Source: Thermoplasma sp. (GTDB lineage Archaea; Thermoplasmatota; Thermoplasmata; Thermoplasmatales; Thermoplasmataceae). From it: a stretch of 44,294 nucleotides of DNA. The DNA lies in assembly GCF_023256435.1 (NCBI RefSeq), contig NZ_JAGDXM010000022.1, positions 1 to 44,294 on the forward strand, in the 5' to 3' direction. The first letter of the stretch is position 1. Every line of letters starts with the position of its first letter. Made by a program: the position numbers and the translations under genes. Positions 7,924 through 15,931 of the stretch are shown in pieces. The notes under the pieces are model-generated. The model saw only the letters and a program-made list of their open reading frames with translations. It was not told the DNA's origin and made no database searches.

Positions 7924-8304
7924 TTAACTCAAAGTTTTTATCAGGGATGCAATTTTTCCATCCTTATCGACATTGTTCAAAGCTTTGGTGAGATTCGAGG
8001 CATCTCTATTTTTCTGTTTTTCTGGAAGCTCCTTCTGCGCCTTCAATCTGGCCTCTATCACTTTCTTTGCTGTTGCATCAGGTAGGCTCCTAACAAGGGT
8101 GAGGTTAGTTTCACATAGGCCTATATATTCAGCATCTGTACCGACTTTGTCCACCTGCATGATCATATCCTTCATTGCTGAGGCAATCTCGTCTACGTTT
8201 TTTCCGAGCAGGCCGTTAAATATCTCAAGCATTGCTGCAGACTGATCCTTCTTGTTCATTTTCAATATTTTCTTTATGTCTATGTCCATAGTTAGATATT
8301 GCAT
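7924..8304 (-). CDS. Hypothetical helical protein
   Basis: I recognise no family. The protein is soluble, mainly alpha-helical and Lys-rich, with one Cys and no membrane segment. An in-frame ATG at 8325 would give 133 residues, but the palindromic TATA element CATTATAATG (8323-8332) overlaps it. The ATG at 8304 (126 residues, MQYLTMDID...) lies 24 nt after the box centre and fits a leaderless start; 8289 is a further option. It stands alone, facing tRNA-Trp, with AT-rich DNA upstream. Confidence 0.65.
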   Translation of the reverse strand: MQYLTMDIDIKKILKMNKKDQSAAMLEIFNGLLGKNVDEIASAMKDMIMQVDKVGTDAEYIGLCETNLTLVRSLPDATAKKVIEARLKAQKELPEKQKNRDASNLTKALNNVDKDGKIASLIKTLS

Positions 8305-8332
8305 CCAATTAGTTAATCTTTTCATTATAATG

Positions 8333-8552
8333 ATAAGAAATCATATTTATGAATTAATCATCTGAAATTGTATACGTATAGACGAGGATCATTGGTATTT
8401 CAGAAAATGTATGATAAGTTTATGGTTTATTTATTAGATGAACATTTTATACTAACACATGTTGAATATCAGAACATAATTCTTCTTCAAACGCACTATG
8501 GATTTAAAAATCTTAAAAATAGAGAAAGATGCAAAATATAAAATAAATTTTT
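8333..8552. other. AT-rich gap with one possible 44-codon ORF
   Basis: This stretch is clearly more AT-rich than its surroundings. It holds one plus-strand ORF, 8407-8541, starting MYDKFMVYLLDEHF and ending RERCKI. No Shine-Dalgarno or well-placed TATA supports it. It could be a decayed gene fragment or chance. No RNA gene is visible. Confidence 0.3.
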
Positions 8553-8870
8553 TCAAAGCACCAGATACATGTAGCCTTCCTGTTTTCTCTTTATTATTTC
8601 CTTCAGGCTAGCCGGAACATATACCACTCCAGGCGCGAGTTCGTCCTTCTGTATATTTCTCGCTTCCATGGATGTACCGCAGGCAACCACAGAAACCTTC
8701 TTGTTCTCAAGAATAGGTTTTATCCTGTTCTTCTGGGTCACCGCCGCTATCCCTCCATTGAGATAGACAACTTCAACCAGCTCGGTCTCGGGCATCTCCG
8801 ACAGATGGGTAGCTGCTGTTATGGACATCGGTATTTTTTCTTCAGAATCAACGGAAAGTATTATTTTCAT
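8553..8870 (-). CDS. DsrE/F-like small sulfur-relay-type protein
   Basis: A 105-residue alpha/beta protein of the DsrE/DsrF-like superfamily. It opens with a MKIILSVDSEE strand, followed by a TELVEVVYLNGGIAAV unit. A VSVVACGTSMEARNI segment places a Cys where sulfur-carrying members have theirs, and the ending ALKEII-type helix is also typical. Related proteins move persulfide sulfur or bind small ligands; many archaeal members have no known role. An in-frame ATG at 8933 would add 21 residues that do not fit the fold. TAATATTA at 8888-8895 lies about 22 nt upstream of 8870, so I chose 8870. A second DsrE-like gene is at 24013. Confidence 0.75.
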   Translation of the reverse strand: MKIILSVDSEEKIPMSITAATHLSEMPETELVEVVYLNGGIAAVTQKNRIKPILENKKVSVVACGTSMEARNIQKDELAPGVVYVPASLKEIIKRKQEGYMYLVL

Positions 8871-9054
8871 ATGTGAACATTGCGTTCTAATATTAACGTA
8901 TCGTGCCGGTATGGTTATATGATTTTTTGTCATGACTTATACTTTTTGCTTGAAATATATTAATTTAATCTTTAATATATTCATTTATGACCGAGAAATC
9001 GTGAATTGTGAGAAACGATAAAATCATCAAGCCTTAGCTGGGGATTCTGTCCAC

Positions 9055-10908
9055 TCAGTCTAACGTCATTTTTCCCAGATCTTCAATCTCTTTGATTACT
9101 TCGGTATCATCCGTATTGCTGATGTCGCCCATTGGAAGACCGCAAAAGGCCGATCTTATTACACGGCGCATTATTTTTCCATTCCTGGTCTTCGGTATCT
9201 TCGAGATGCGGAATACATGGGAAGGCCTGAATGGCTTTCCCATTCCGTTTTCGACGGCCTCCTCTATTCTGCCGTTTAACCCCGGATCCCCAACATAGAA
9301 CACCGCTATGACCTCACCCTTGATCCTGTCAGGTATGGATACAACTGCACATTCCGTCACTCCATCAACACGCATAACGAGATCTTCAACCTCGTTTGGG
9401 CCAACTCTCTTTCCGGCTATCTTTATGACATCATCTGATCTCCCGTACAGATAGAAGTATCCGTCCTCGTCCATCTCTCCGAAGTCGCCATGGAACCATA
9501 TGCCCTTAAATCTTGACCAGTATGTTTCCAGATATTTCTCCTTATTATTCCATAATCCACGCGTCATGGATGGACTTGGATATTTTGCAACCAGATATCC
9601 AACGGTGTTGTAAACCTCCTGTCCCTGATCATTGAATATTGAAGCATTCATACCTAGACCCCTGTAGAGGCATTTCGGTTTCTGCGGTACCGCTGGATTT
9701 GAAGCCAGGAAGCATCCAATTATATCGGTGCCTCCAGATATGTTTGATATGGATGCCCTGCCACGGCCAAGCACATTGAAAAGATATACCCAAGATTCTT
9801 CATCCCAGGGCTCTCCAGTTGATCCGAATACACGAACAGTGTCAAAGGTTCTTCTCGTGCCTCTGTATTTTATCATCCGGACAACCGTCGGAGAAAGTCC
9901 AAGTATAGTAACCCTATTTTTTTCTGCAATGTCGAACAGTCTATCTGGCTCAGGATAGTCGATCGCCCCATCATACAGAAGTATCGTTCCATGCAGGGCG
10001 TTTGTACCAATGAGCGCCCATGGCCCCATCATCCATCCTAGATCCGTGATCCAGTGAAGGACATCCTCCTCCTTAAGATCCATGTAGTATTTGACTTCCT
10101 TCGCTATATTGACCAGGGCACCTCCGTGCACATGCACCGTTCCTTTAGGCTTACCGGTGGTACCGGAGGTATAGAGCATTATCGCTGGGTCTTCGCTCCC
10201 TGTCCTCTCGGTCTCCACATTTTTGCTCCCACTCACGGCATCCTCAAAGCGGTAAAATTTTCCAGAATCTCCGTCCATAATTGTCTTTATGCTGATCTTC
10301 TCTGCAACTCCCGCCATGTCTATGGATTTGCCTTTCCTTTCGTAGGATCTTGACGTTATGAGCAGTTTTGCTCCTGAATCCTCTATTCGCCCCCTTACTG
10401 CGCTGAGGCCGTATCCAGAGAACATAGGGACAGCAACCGCGCCTATGCGGAGTATAGAATAAAAAGCTATAGCACTGTTTGCATTGAATGGCATGTAGAC
10501 CGCAACCCTGTCGCCCTTTCTTATGCCTAGATCAAGGAGTGTAGAGGCCAGTGAGGATACCTTTCTGTTAAGTTCAGAATAGGATAATTCTGAGTTTTCT
10601 CCAGACTCAGCCTCGTATATTATAGCGGTCTTTCCTGATGAGGAATATCTTTCAACGGCATTAAACTCTATGTTTATCTCTCCTCCTGTGAACCATCTGG
10701 CCCATTCAACGCCATCAGAAAGATCGACTACGCGATCATATTTTCTGAAGAACTCAATGCCGAGATCGTCAATGACCCTGGGCCAAAACCATTCCGGATC
10801 ATTGTCTGCTCTCCTGTACAGATCCTTAACACTGATTCCAAGTGAATTCGCAAATCTCCCAAGGTTTGTGTTGGATACGATCTCATCCGATGGCCTGTAA
10901 TAAAACAT
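9055..10908 (-). CDS. AMP-forming acyl-CoA synthetase
   Basis: Activates a carboxylic acid with ATP to an acyl-adenylate, then to the CoA thioester (ANL superfamily), 617 residues. The phosphate loop YTSGTTGKPKG spans about 246-256. The hinge and adenine regions read FHGDFGEMDEDGYFYLYGRSDD, and the catalytic Lys of the C-terminal domain is K578 (RNGKIMRR). The N-terminus (WARWFTGGEINIEFNAVER) resembles the acetyl- and propionyl-CoA synthetase branch. The next gene upstream on this strand is an isovaleryl-CoA-dehydrogenase-like enzyme, so a short or branched acid such as isovalerate is a reasonable guess. A TATA-like ATATATTTA lies about 25 nt before the ATG. Superfamily is certain and substrate is not. 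Confidence 0.9.
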   Translation of the reverse strand: MFYYRPSDEIVSNTNLGRFANSLGISVKDLYRRADNDPEWFWPRVIDDLGIEFFRKYDRVVDLSDGVEWARWFTGGEINIEFNAVERYSSSGKTAIIYEAESGENSELSYSELNRKVSSLASTLLDLGIRKGDRVAVYMPFNANSAIAFYSILRIGAVAVPMFSGYGLSAVRGRIEDSGAKLLITSRSYERKGKSIDMAGVAEKISIKTIMDGDSGKFYRFEDAVSGSKNVETERTGSEDPAIMLYTSGTTGKPKGTVHVHGGALVNIAKEVKYYMDLKEEDVLHWITDLGWMMGPWALIGTNALHGTILLYDGAIDYPEPDRLFDIAEKNRVTILGLSPTVVRMIKYRGTRRTFDTVRVFGSTGEPWDEESWVYLFNVLGRGRASISNISGGTDIIGCFLASNPAVPQKPKCLYRGLGMNASIFNDQGQEVYNTVGYLVAKYPSPSMTRGLWNNKEKYLETYWSRFKGIWFHGDFGEMDEDGYFYLYGRSDDVIKIAGKRVGPNEVEDLVMRVDGVTECAVVSIPDRIKGEVIAVFYVGDPGLNGRIEEAVENGMGKPFRPSHVFRISKIPKTRNGKIMRRVIRSAFCGLPMGDISNTDDTEVIKEIEDLGKMTLD

Positions 10909-11235
10909 AGTTGTACCAATGAATAAATATATTTAATATTTTTTACATATTTTATCTTCAAGGTATTTGAGGCTGCTACCTAGAAATTCAATTATGGTTC
11001 TCAAAAATTATTATCTATACGTCCCGTTCCCATTTCCAGATCAAACCAATATTCCTTCATCCCGGAATGGGCCGCGTTTCCTGATTCAAAACATATGGCT
11101 GATATCCTCACGACTCAGGCATCACACCAGAGGTATCAGTCCAGGCATAAATTCTGAAATGTCATTACGCACTTTATATCTCTATAAGTATCTGAACCTT
11201 CTTGCTATTTTTCTGTAAATTCTTAGGTTTTTCCA
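10909..11235. other. Intergenic region, no gene supported
   Basis: It holds the promoter of the acyl-CoA synthetase at its left end, an AT-rich stretch around 10920-10950. A plus-strand 83-codon frame (10967-11218) has poor composition and no promoter, and a minus-strand 37-codon GTG frame is no better. No RNA fold or repeat stands out. Confidence 0.4.
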
Positions 11236-12384
11236 TTATTCTATTCTTCGGCCTTCAGCGTACATTCTAGTCAGCGCCTTTGCTATTACGCGCTTTCTGA
11301 TCTCCGTTGTGCCAGCGCCTATCTGGCCCAGTATTGCATCCCTCAACAGCATCTCGATCCCTGTATCCTTTATGTAGCCGTATCCACCGAATATCTGTAT
11401 GGCCTCCCTTGCTATGTATTCTGCAGATTCAGATGCATACATTATTGCAGAAGCTGCATCAATAGGATCCATAATATCATACTGGAGTTTTTCCAGAGCT
11501 TTGAATGCAAGCATCCGGCTTGCTTCGTACCTCACATACATATAGGATAATTTTTCCTGTATGAGTTCGAACTCATTGATGTGTAAACCGAACTGTTTCC
11601 TCTGCGACGCATAATTAACTGCCTCATCTATAGCGCGTCTCGCCAGGCCTATGAAAATGAACGATAGTATAACGCGTTCAGAGTTCAGGCCGGACATTAT
11701 GATCCTTTTACCATCTCCCCTCTTACCAAGAATCCTTTTCTCTTCTATCTTTATCCTGTTGAACGACAGCTCACCTGTCGGTGATCCGCGCATGCCCATC
11801 TTTTCCAGTGATCTTCCCCTGCTGAACCCTTCATCAGCTGCAAGGACTATGACTGATGAATAGCCTTCCCCATCCCGGGAATGTACAAGAAATAGGTCGG
11901 CATATGGTGCATTGGTTATGAACATCTTGCTTCCTGAAAGATACAGCCCACCATCCTTCTCTTCGATGTGTGTTGACATAGAGAGAGCATCAGATCCAGA
12001 TCCAGGTTCGGTAAGACATAGAGATCCTATGTATTCGCCGGAGGCGAGCATAGGAACAAAGGTCTCTCTTATGTATTCTGATCCATTTCTATATATATTG
12101 TCTAGACAGAGATTGCTGTGCGCACCATATGATAGTGCCAGCGAAGGAGAGGAATATCCAAGTTCATCCTCTATGATCGCCTGTGCAATATACCCTGCAC
12201 CGCTTCCTCCATATTCTGGTGGGATGGTCACACCGAGATAGCCCATCTTGCCCATAAGCTTGAACTTATCAACCGGAAAATAATCATCTCTATCTATCTT
12301 CATTCTGATGGGTTCAATCTCCCTCCTTACAAATTCCCTGACGGAAGATCTTATTATATCGGAGGCATCAGTAAATCCCTGCAT
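11236..12384 (-). CDS. Acyl-CoA dehydrogenase, isovaleryl-CoA-dehydrogenase-like
   Basis: FAD flavoenzyme that introduces a 2,3-double bond into an acyl-CoA, 382 residues from this start. Isovaleryl-type features are clear: YGAHSNLC near residue 86-93 and LASGEYIGSLCLTEPGSGSD after it. Helix G reads LNSERVIL, with Glu (about residue 236) where other acyl-CoA dehydrogenases have Gly. The late loop reads IGAGTTEIR, lacking the Glu of the common YEGT loop. In isovaleryl-CoA dehydrogenase the helix G Glu is the catalytic base, so the enzyme should be active on branched substrates. An ATG at 12399 adds five residues, but the TATA box at 12408-12417 is 28 nt before 12384. It lies upstream of the acyl-CoA synthetase on the same strand. 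Confidence 0.88.
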   Translation of the reverse strand: MQGFTDASDIIRSSVREFVRREIEPIRMKIDRDDYFPVDKFKLMGKMGYLGVTIPPEYGGSGAGYIAQAIIEDELGYSSPSLALSYGAHSNLCLDNIYRNGSEYIRETFVPMLASGEYIGSLCLTEPGSGSDALSMSTHIEEKDGGLYLSGSKMFITNAPYADLFLVHSRDGEGYSSVIVLAADEGFSRGRSLEKMGMRGSPTGELSFNRIKIEEKRILGKRGDGKRIIMSGLNSERVILSFIFIGLARRAIDEAVNYASQRKQFGLHINEFELIQEKLSYMYVRYEASRMLAFKALEKLQYDIMDPIDAASAIMYASESAEYIAREAIQIFGGYGYIKDTGIEMLLRDAILGQIGAGTTEIRKRVIAKALTRMYAEGRRIE

Positions 12385-12407
12385 TGATATATGTATCATA
12401 TTCTAGC

Positions 12408-12417
12408 TATATATAGT
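12408..12417 (-). promoter_or_regulatory. TATA box of acyl-CoA dehydrogenase
   Basis: CTATATATAG, a perfect palindrome centred about 28 nt before the ATG at 12384 and only 13 nt before the ATG at 12399. It therefore decides the start. Confidence 0.6.
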
Positions 12418-12466
12418 TTATTGAAAACTTATTGATTAATTGAAAATGTAATAAATTTACATAAAT

Positions 12467-13015
12467 TCATGCATTACCAGTCAAATCAGCATATTTCTTT
12501 ATGTCTTCTGGATAATTTATGCTTATGAAGAAACGTTCCTCCTCCTCACTTATGGGTACGCGTTCAATGTCTATCAGACTCAGAAATCCTATCAGGCTTT
12601 CCCCTCCAGACTCTATATAAGCGTTCAGCGCGTCGTATATCGATTCAGTATATATGCCGAAGAGGGGCTCTATGAGTCCATCAGAGTGTACGGGAAATGT
12701 AGGTTTTCCGCTGTAAGACCTCAACACCTTGCTTACGATATCCTGTGTTATGAACGGCATATCTCCTGCAACCGCAAAGAATGTACCAAATCTGTCCAAT
12801 GCGGTGAGAACTGAATCGGTTATGATCCCCTCCGTTGTATCCAGAACCACTTGGCAATCCTGACATCTCAGTGCTGGATCCTTTGTGTATAGAATGACGT
12901 TACCCTGATCCTTTAACTTTGATGCAACCATATCTATGATGCGGCGGCCATTCAGCATTGCAGAATGCTTGCCTGGAAAGCGGACACTTTTCTTTGCAAA
13001 AATCACGAAGTCCAT
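12467..13015 (-). CDS. MobA-like nucleotidyltransferase, divergent P-loop
   Basis: A 182-residue nucleotidyltransferase-fold protein of the MobA type, the family that adds GMP to molybdopterin. Two later signatures fit MobA well: AGDMPFITQDIV at about 103-114, whose Asp binds metal, and FFISINYPEDIKKY at the C-terminus. The N-terminal nucleotide loop is unusual. Instead of LAGGxSxRMGxxK it reads IFAKKSVRFPGKH (about 5-17), keeping the Arg and Lys but losing the Gly pair, which recalls CMP-sugar synthetases. It may be a lineage variant of MobA or act on another nucleotide or acceptor. A TTATTTAT element about 25 nt upstream of the ATG indicates a leaderless mRNA. No other molybdenum cofactor gene is nearby. 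Confidence 0.75.
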   Translation of the reverse strand: MDFVIFAKKSVRFPGKHSAMLNGRRIIDMVASKLKDQGNVILYTKDPALRCQDCQVVLDTTEGIITDSVLTALDRFGTFFAVAGDMPFITQDIVSKVLRSYSGKPTFPVHSDGLIEPLFGIYTESIYDALNAYIESGGESLIGFLSLIDIERVPISEEEERFFISINYPEDIKKYADLTGNA

Positions 13016-13153
13016 GACAATGAATTGTCCGGATCAGATAAATAACTTTCTCATGCCTCTACTTTAGAGAGATGCTGATGATAAACGTATTATGCTGAGT
13101 GACATCCGAAGACAGATCTGTTAATGACGCCCATCTTTCCAGAAAAACGTCAT

Positions 13154-13162
13154 CTTTTTATC
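13154..13162 (+). promoter_or_regulatory. TATA box of tRNA-Val
   Basis: CTTTTTATC is centred 27 nt before the tRNA-Val 5' end, the normal archaeal promoter distance. Confidence 0.6.
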
Positions 13163-13184
13163 TCCGATGCTATTCTCAATCTGC

Positions 13185-13257
13185 GGGCTCGTGGTCCAGT
13201 GGTTACGACGTCGCCCTTACAAGGCGGAGATCACCGGTTCGATCCCGGTCGGGCCCA
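13185..13257 (+). tRNA. tRNA-Val (UAC anticodon)
   Basis: A 73-nt cloverleaf without intron. The acceptor 13185-13191 pairs with 13250-13256, with one wobble. The anticodon arm is TCGCC-CTTACAA-GGCGG with TAC at positions 34-36. The T arm CCGG-TTCGATC-CCGG carries the invariant TTC. The discriminator is A13257 and CCA is not encoded. Confidence 0.96.
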
Positions 13258-13258
13258 T

Positions 13259-13273
13259 ATCATAAATTATGAT
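13259..13273 (+). repeat. Perfect inverted repeat after tRNA-Val
   Basis: Arms ATCATAA and TTATGAT around a single A begin 2 nt after the discriminator base. It may be a terminator or operator element, or chance in AT-rich DNA. The remaining gap to 13340 holds no gene. Confidence 0.35.
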
Positions 13274-13340
13274 CACCGATAATCCATAAGGCGAAGTAAA
13301 ATTTTTCATATACGATCGATATCACTCCTGCCGCAAGATT

Positions 13341-14747
13341 CTACAAGAGATTGTGGGAGAGTATCGAATTCTTAAGTCTATTCTGAGTGAATGGCAGAGC
13401 TATCAGCACTGATGCAAGACCGGCAAAGGTTATTGATGCATAGATATAAAAACTAGGTATAAACACAGCAATTACTGCTACAGCTGTAAGCGGAGCAATA
13501 ACGATACCGGTGACGAAGTTCCTTGCGGAATATCTGGATGAAGAGGGTATTTCACCTATATCTATTATCTGGTAAGGATTCACAATACCGGCCAGATAGA
13601 AGCCCATCACCGTTACCGATGGTGAAATGAACAGAGTTATAATGGCTATTTTCATAAACATGATCTGACCATAGATAACGAATAGAATTATGTTGGCCGC
13701 AACAAGAGGCAGAAGAATTAGCAAGGTGGATATTGCCTTCGCTATAGCCATATGCCTGAAATATATGGTTGCCGGCATTGACATAAGTGCCAGCCATATA
13801 CGCTCAGACTGGATCCAGCCGATACCCCTTATGAGAGGATAGATCGATAGAGCGTAGATTACATAGTAAATTTCGATGATCGATCTTGCTGTTGACGGAG
13901 TAAGCAGTATTCCTATGCCATATAATGTAGCGATTATGATGGAGATAACCAGCCCAATCCCGATGTTTATCCTGCCTGCATAGTTCTTCGAAACGGATCC
14001 GAGCCTCATGGTGGAAGATCCGCCCATCATTCTCAGATTGAATCTGTATATGGCACCTATGGGCGTGGTTCCAGCAAATCTTATAGATTTCCTGACATTG
14101 GAAGATCCCGGCATAACTGATCTATAATAGTATGTTATTTTTGGAGGCCTTATTAAGTTATAGAAAAAGAAGGATGATGCAAACAGCACATCGATAACCG
14201 TTCCCGTTATGGGAAAGCCAGTAAATGTTGAAATGGGAGAGAAAGGAAAACTCACGAATCCCGGGATCAGATACCAGACAAGTATAATTCCTATGAGAAT
14301 CAGTCTCTTTCTCAGATATATCTTTCTGAGCATGTTTGCAAACGATACGTTTGCCACCATTATAAGCCATAGATCGATCGCTGACGGAATGATAAATGCT
14401 GGATATTCAAGCGAAGTGAGAAAATACATGAGGAAGAATGCATACATTGAGTTGATAACAATTGATGCAAGGAAGAAGTTGATCGCAAGGGTTCTAGCCG
14501 GGATCGGAGAAGTAAAGAGAAAGTCGAAGTCCGATTTTTTGAATATCGCTGCCGATCCGATCATCAATATGAATGAGATGAAGGTTATTATGCCAGCGAA
14601 AAAGGGAAATTCCGATCTGACTGGTCTGGCAAAATGGAAGGAGAGTGCAAGCGATAATACAACCGATATCAGGAATATACCTATTACGGCGATGAAACCT
14701 GAGGTCACTCTTGTACGCAGTATGAGAGAAAACAGGCTCTTTCTCAT
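13341..14747 (-). CDS. ABC transporter membrane subunit, large ABC-2-like
   Basis: A 468-residue protein with about ten to twelve hydrophobic helices and a basic N-terminus (MRKSLFSLILRTR). It lacks any soluble catalytic domain. Its start overlaps the end of the ABC ATPase gene by 4 bp (14744-14747), so it is coupled to that gene and is almost certainly the exporter's membrane component. It is twice the length of a simple ABC-2 permease. It resembles the long permeases of poorly studied archaeal exporters with a mid-protein soluble loop (about 215-255, rich in Arg, Gly and Ser). I see no clue to the substrate. Confidence 0.75.
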   Translation of the reverse strand: MRKSLFSLILRTRVTSGFIAVIGIFLISVVLSLALSFHFARPVRSEFPFFAGIITFISFILMIGSAAIFKKSDFDFLFTSPIPARTLAINFFLASIVINSMYAFFLMYFLTSLEYPAFIIPSAIDLWLIMVANVSFANMLRKIYLRKRLILIGIILVWYLIPGFVSFPFSPISTFTGFPITGTVIDVLFASSFFFYNLIRPPKITYYYRSVMPGSSNVRKSIRFAGTTPIGAIYRFNLRMMGGSSTMRLGSVSKNYAGRINIGIGLVISIIIATLYGIGILLTPSTARSIIEIYYVIYALSIYPLIRGIGWIQSERIWLALMSMPATIYFRHMAIAKAISTLLILLPLVAANIILFVIYGQIMFMKIAIITLFISPSVTVMGFYLAGIVNPYQIIDIGEIPSSSRYSARNFVTGIVIAPLTAVAVIAVFIPSFYIYASITFAGLASVLIALPFTQNRLKNSILSHNLL

Positions 14748-15454
14748 ATTCCCTCCATTATCCTGGATATCACACTCTCCACGGTCATCTCCTCGTCTCT
14801 GCTTATATTCTTTAGATCCTCAATGCTTCCTGACCATACGAGCTTGCCATTATTTATTATTATCACGTATTTCGTGAATCTCTCTGCAATAGACATTATG
14901 TGGGTAGAAACGAGGAAAGTTGCGTTCATTCCGTTGAAATATTTGATGATTCTTTCCTGCGTCGGAATGTCCAGATAGTTCAGCGGTTCATCCAGCAGCA
15001 TAATCTGTGGGTCATGAATTATTGCAAGTGCTATTGACAGCTTCTGCCTGTTGCCTCTTGAGAGTGTACCGACTCTGCTGTTCCTGTATTGATTGAGATC
15101 CATCATATTTAGCAAAAACTCAACCTTATCCTCAAGATCCTGCGTATTTCTCAATGCTCCTATGTACTCCAAGTTTTCCCTCACGCTTAGGGTCAGATAC
15201 GGTGAAGCGTCCTCCGGCAGATATCCTATTATCCTCTTGGCTTCAATGGAATCTGGATCATAATTACCCACCTTCACATAGCCTGAATCCGGTTTTATAA
15301 GACCAGCAAGTATCTTAAGTGTAGTGCTCTTTCCAGCCCCATTTGGGCCTATTAGCGCAACCCGTTCCTGGCATTCTATCTGGAAACTCAGGCCGTCCAG
15401 TGCTTTCTTGGATCCGAAGTTCTTATGTACATCCTGGAATTCGATGCATCCCAT
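14744..15454 (-). CDS. ABC transporter ATPase
   Basis: A 236-residue ATP-binding subunit. Walker A is GPNGAGKSTT at about 36-45, followed by a Q-loop region (GYLPEDASPY). The signature reads LSRGNRQKLSIA, and Walker B is IMLLDEPLNYLD with the catalytic Glu. The switch His is kept (STHIMS). LSRG in place of LSGG is a mild, common deviation in exporter ATPases of this type. It is the first gene of a coupled pair with the long permease. The order resembles CcmA-type ATPases with ABC-2 exporters. Substrate is unknown. Confidence 0.9.
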   Translation of the reverse strand: MGCIEFQDVHKNFGSKKALDGLSFQIECQERVALIGPNGAGKSTTLKILAGLIKPDSGYVKVGNYDPDSIEAKRIIGYLPEDASPYLTLSVRENLEYIGALRNTQDLEDKVEFLLNMMDLNQYRNSRVGTLSRGNRQKLSIALAIIHDPQIMLLDEPLNYLDIPTQERIIKYFNGMNATFLVSTHIMSIAERFTKYVIIINNGKLVWSGSIEDLKNISRDEEMTVESVISRIMEGI

Positions 15455-15581
15455 CTTATGCAGAATATGGCATAGTTTAAAATAATTTGCATAATGTTAG
15501 CATCTGTTAAAGCAGTAGTGAGGCATCCAGCCCCTAAGGAATTTGTATGCTAAGTCAAAGAAGATTTAAATAGCGTATGAG

Positions 15582-15591
15582 TATATATTTA
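15582..15591 (+). promoter_or_regulatory. TATA box upstream of leader ORF
   Basis: TATATATTTA predicts transcription beginning at about 15605-15612. That is at the ATGs of a 32-codon ORF and well upstream of the membrane protein gene. Confidence 0.5.
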
Positions 15592-15603
15592 TGCGTGCAT
15601 CTT

Positions 15604-15702
15604 ATGAGGATGATATATTTTGCCACATTTGAATGGGCAATTTGCAGTATGATTCTCAAGGATATGATGCCACGCACTAATAGATATAAGATGGAGGGAT
15701 AG
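15604..15702 (+). CDS. Possible 32-residue leader ORF
   Basis: The ORF starts MRMIYFATFEWAICS and ends one base before the ATG of the next gene. The TATA box at 15582-15591 puts the transcript start near its first or third codon, so the ribosome could enter leaderless here. The next gene's Shine-Dalgarno (GGAGGG, 15693-15698) lies inside its last codons. This arrangement suggests translation coupling. The peptide has no recognisable motif, and it may be only an untranslated leader. Confidence 0.35.
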   Translation: MRMIYFATFEWAICSMILKDMMPRTNRYKMEG

Positions 15703-15703
15703 A

Positions 15704-15922
15704 ATGGCATTCAGATTTACAGCTAAATTCATAACTGGTATTGTGGCGGTTGTATTCATAATAGTCGGTGGATACCTTTTCGGGCTTGTGATAAAGTCTG
15801 TGATCTCAAGCATAAACAGAGGAGAGTTCGAATGGGGGCTTGCTTTACTCGTTATAGGTATAATAGCACTTGTTGTAATAATACCAAAACCAAGGCTGAA
15901 CGGCAGAAAGAAAGTTCAATAA
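15704..15922 (+). CDS. Small two-helix membrane protein
   Basis: A 72-residue protein with two hydrophobic helices, at about 9-34 and 45-62. They are separated by a short charged loop (SSINRGEFEW) and followed by a basic tail (KPRLNGRKKVQ) that should stay in the cytoplasm. The start is fixed by a strong Shine-Dalgarno GGAGGG five bases upstream. No family is recognised; it may be an accessory membrane subunit of unknown partner. The convergent S66 peptidase gene ends 9 bp downstream. Confidence 0.7.
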   Translation: MAFRFTAKFITGIVAVVFIIVGGYLFGLVIKSVISSINRGEFEWGLALLVIGIIALVVIIPKPRLNGRKKVQ

Positions 15923-15931
15923 TTCAATTGT

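Noticed and set aside
10967-11218. 83-codon plus-strand frame in the largest gap
   Set aside because: No promoter or Shine-Dalgarno, unlikely amino acid composition, and no recognisable fold; probably a chance frame.
13074-13121. Box C/D-like string upstream of tRNA-Val (TGATGA, CTGA, GTGACAT, CTGT)
   Set aside because: Box C lacks its leading purine, C' and D are degenerate, and I could name no target for either guide.
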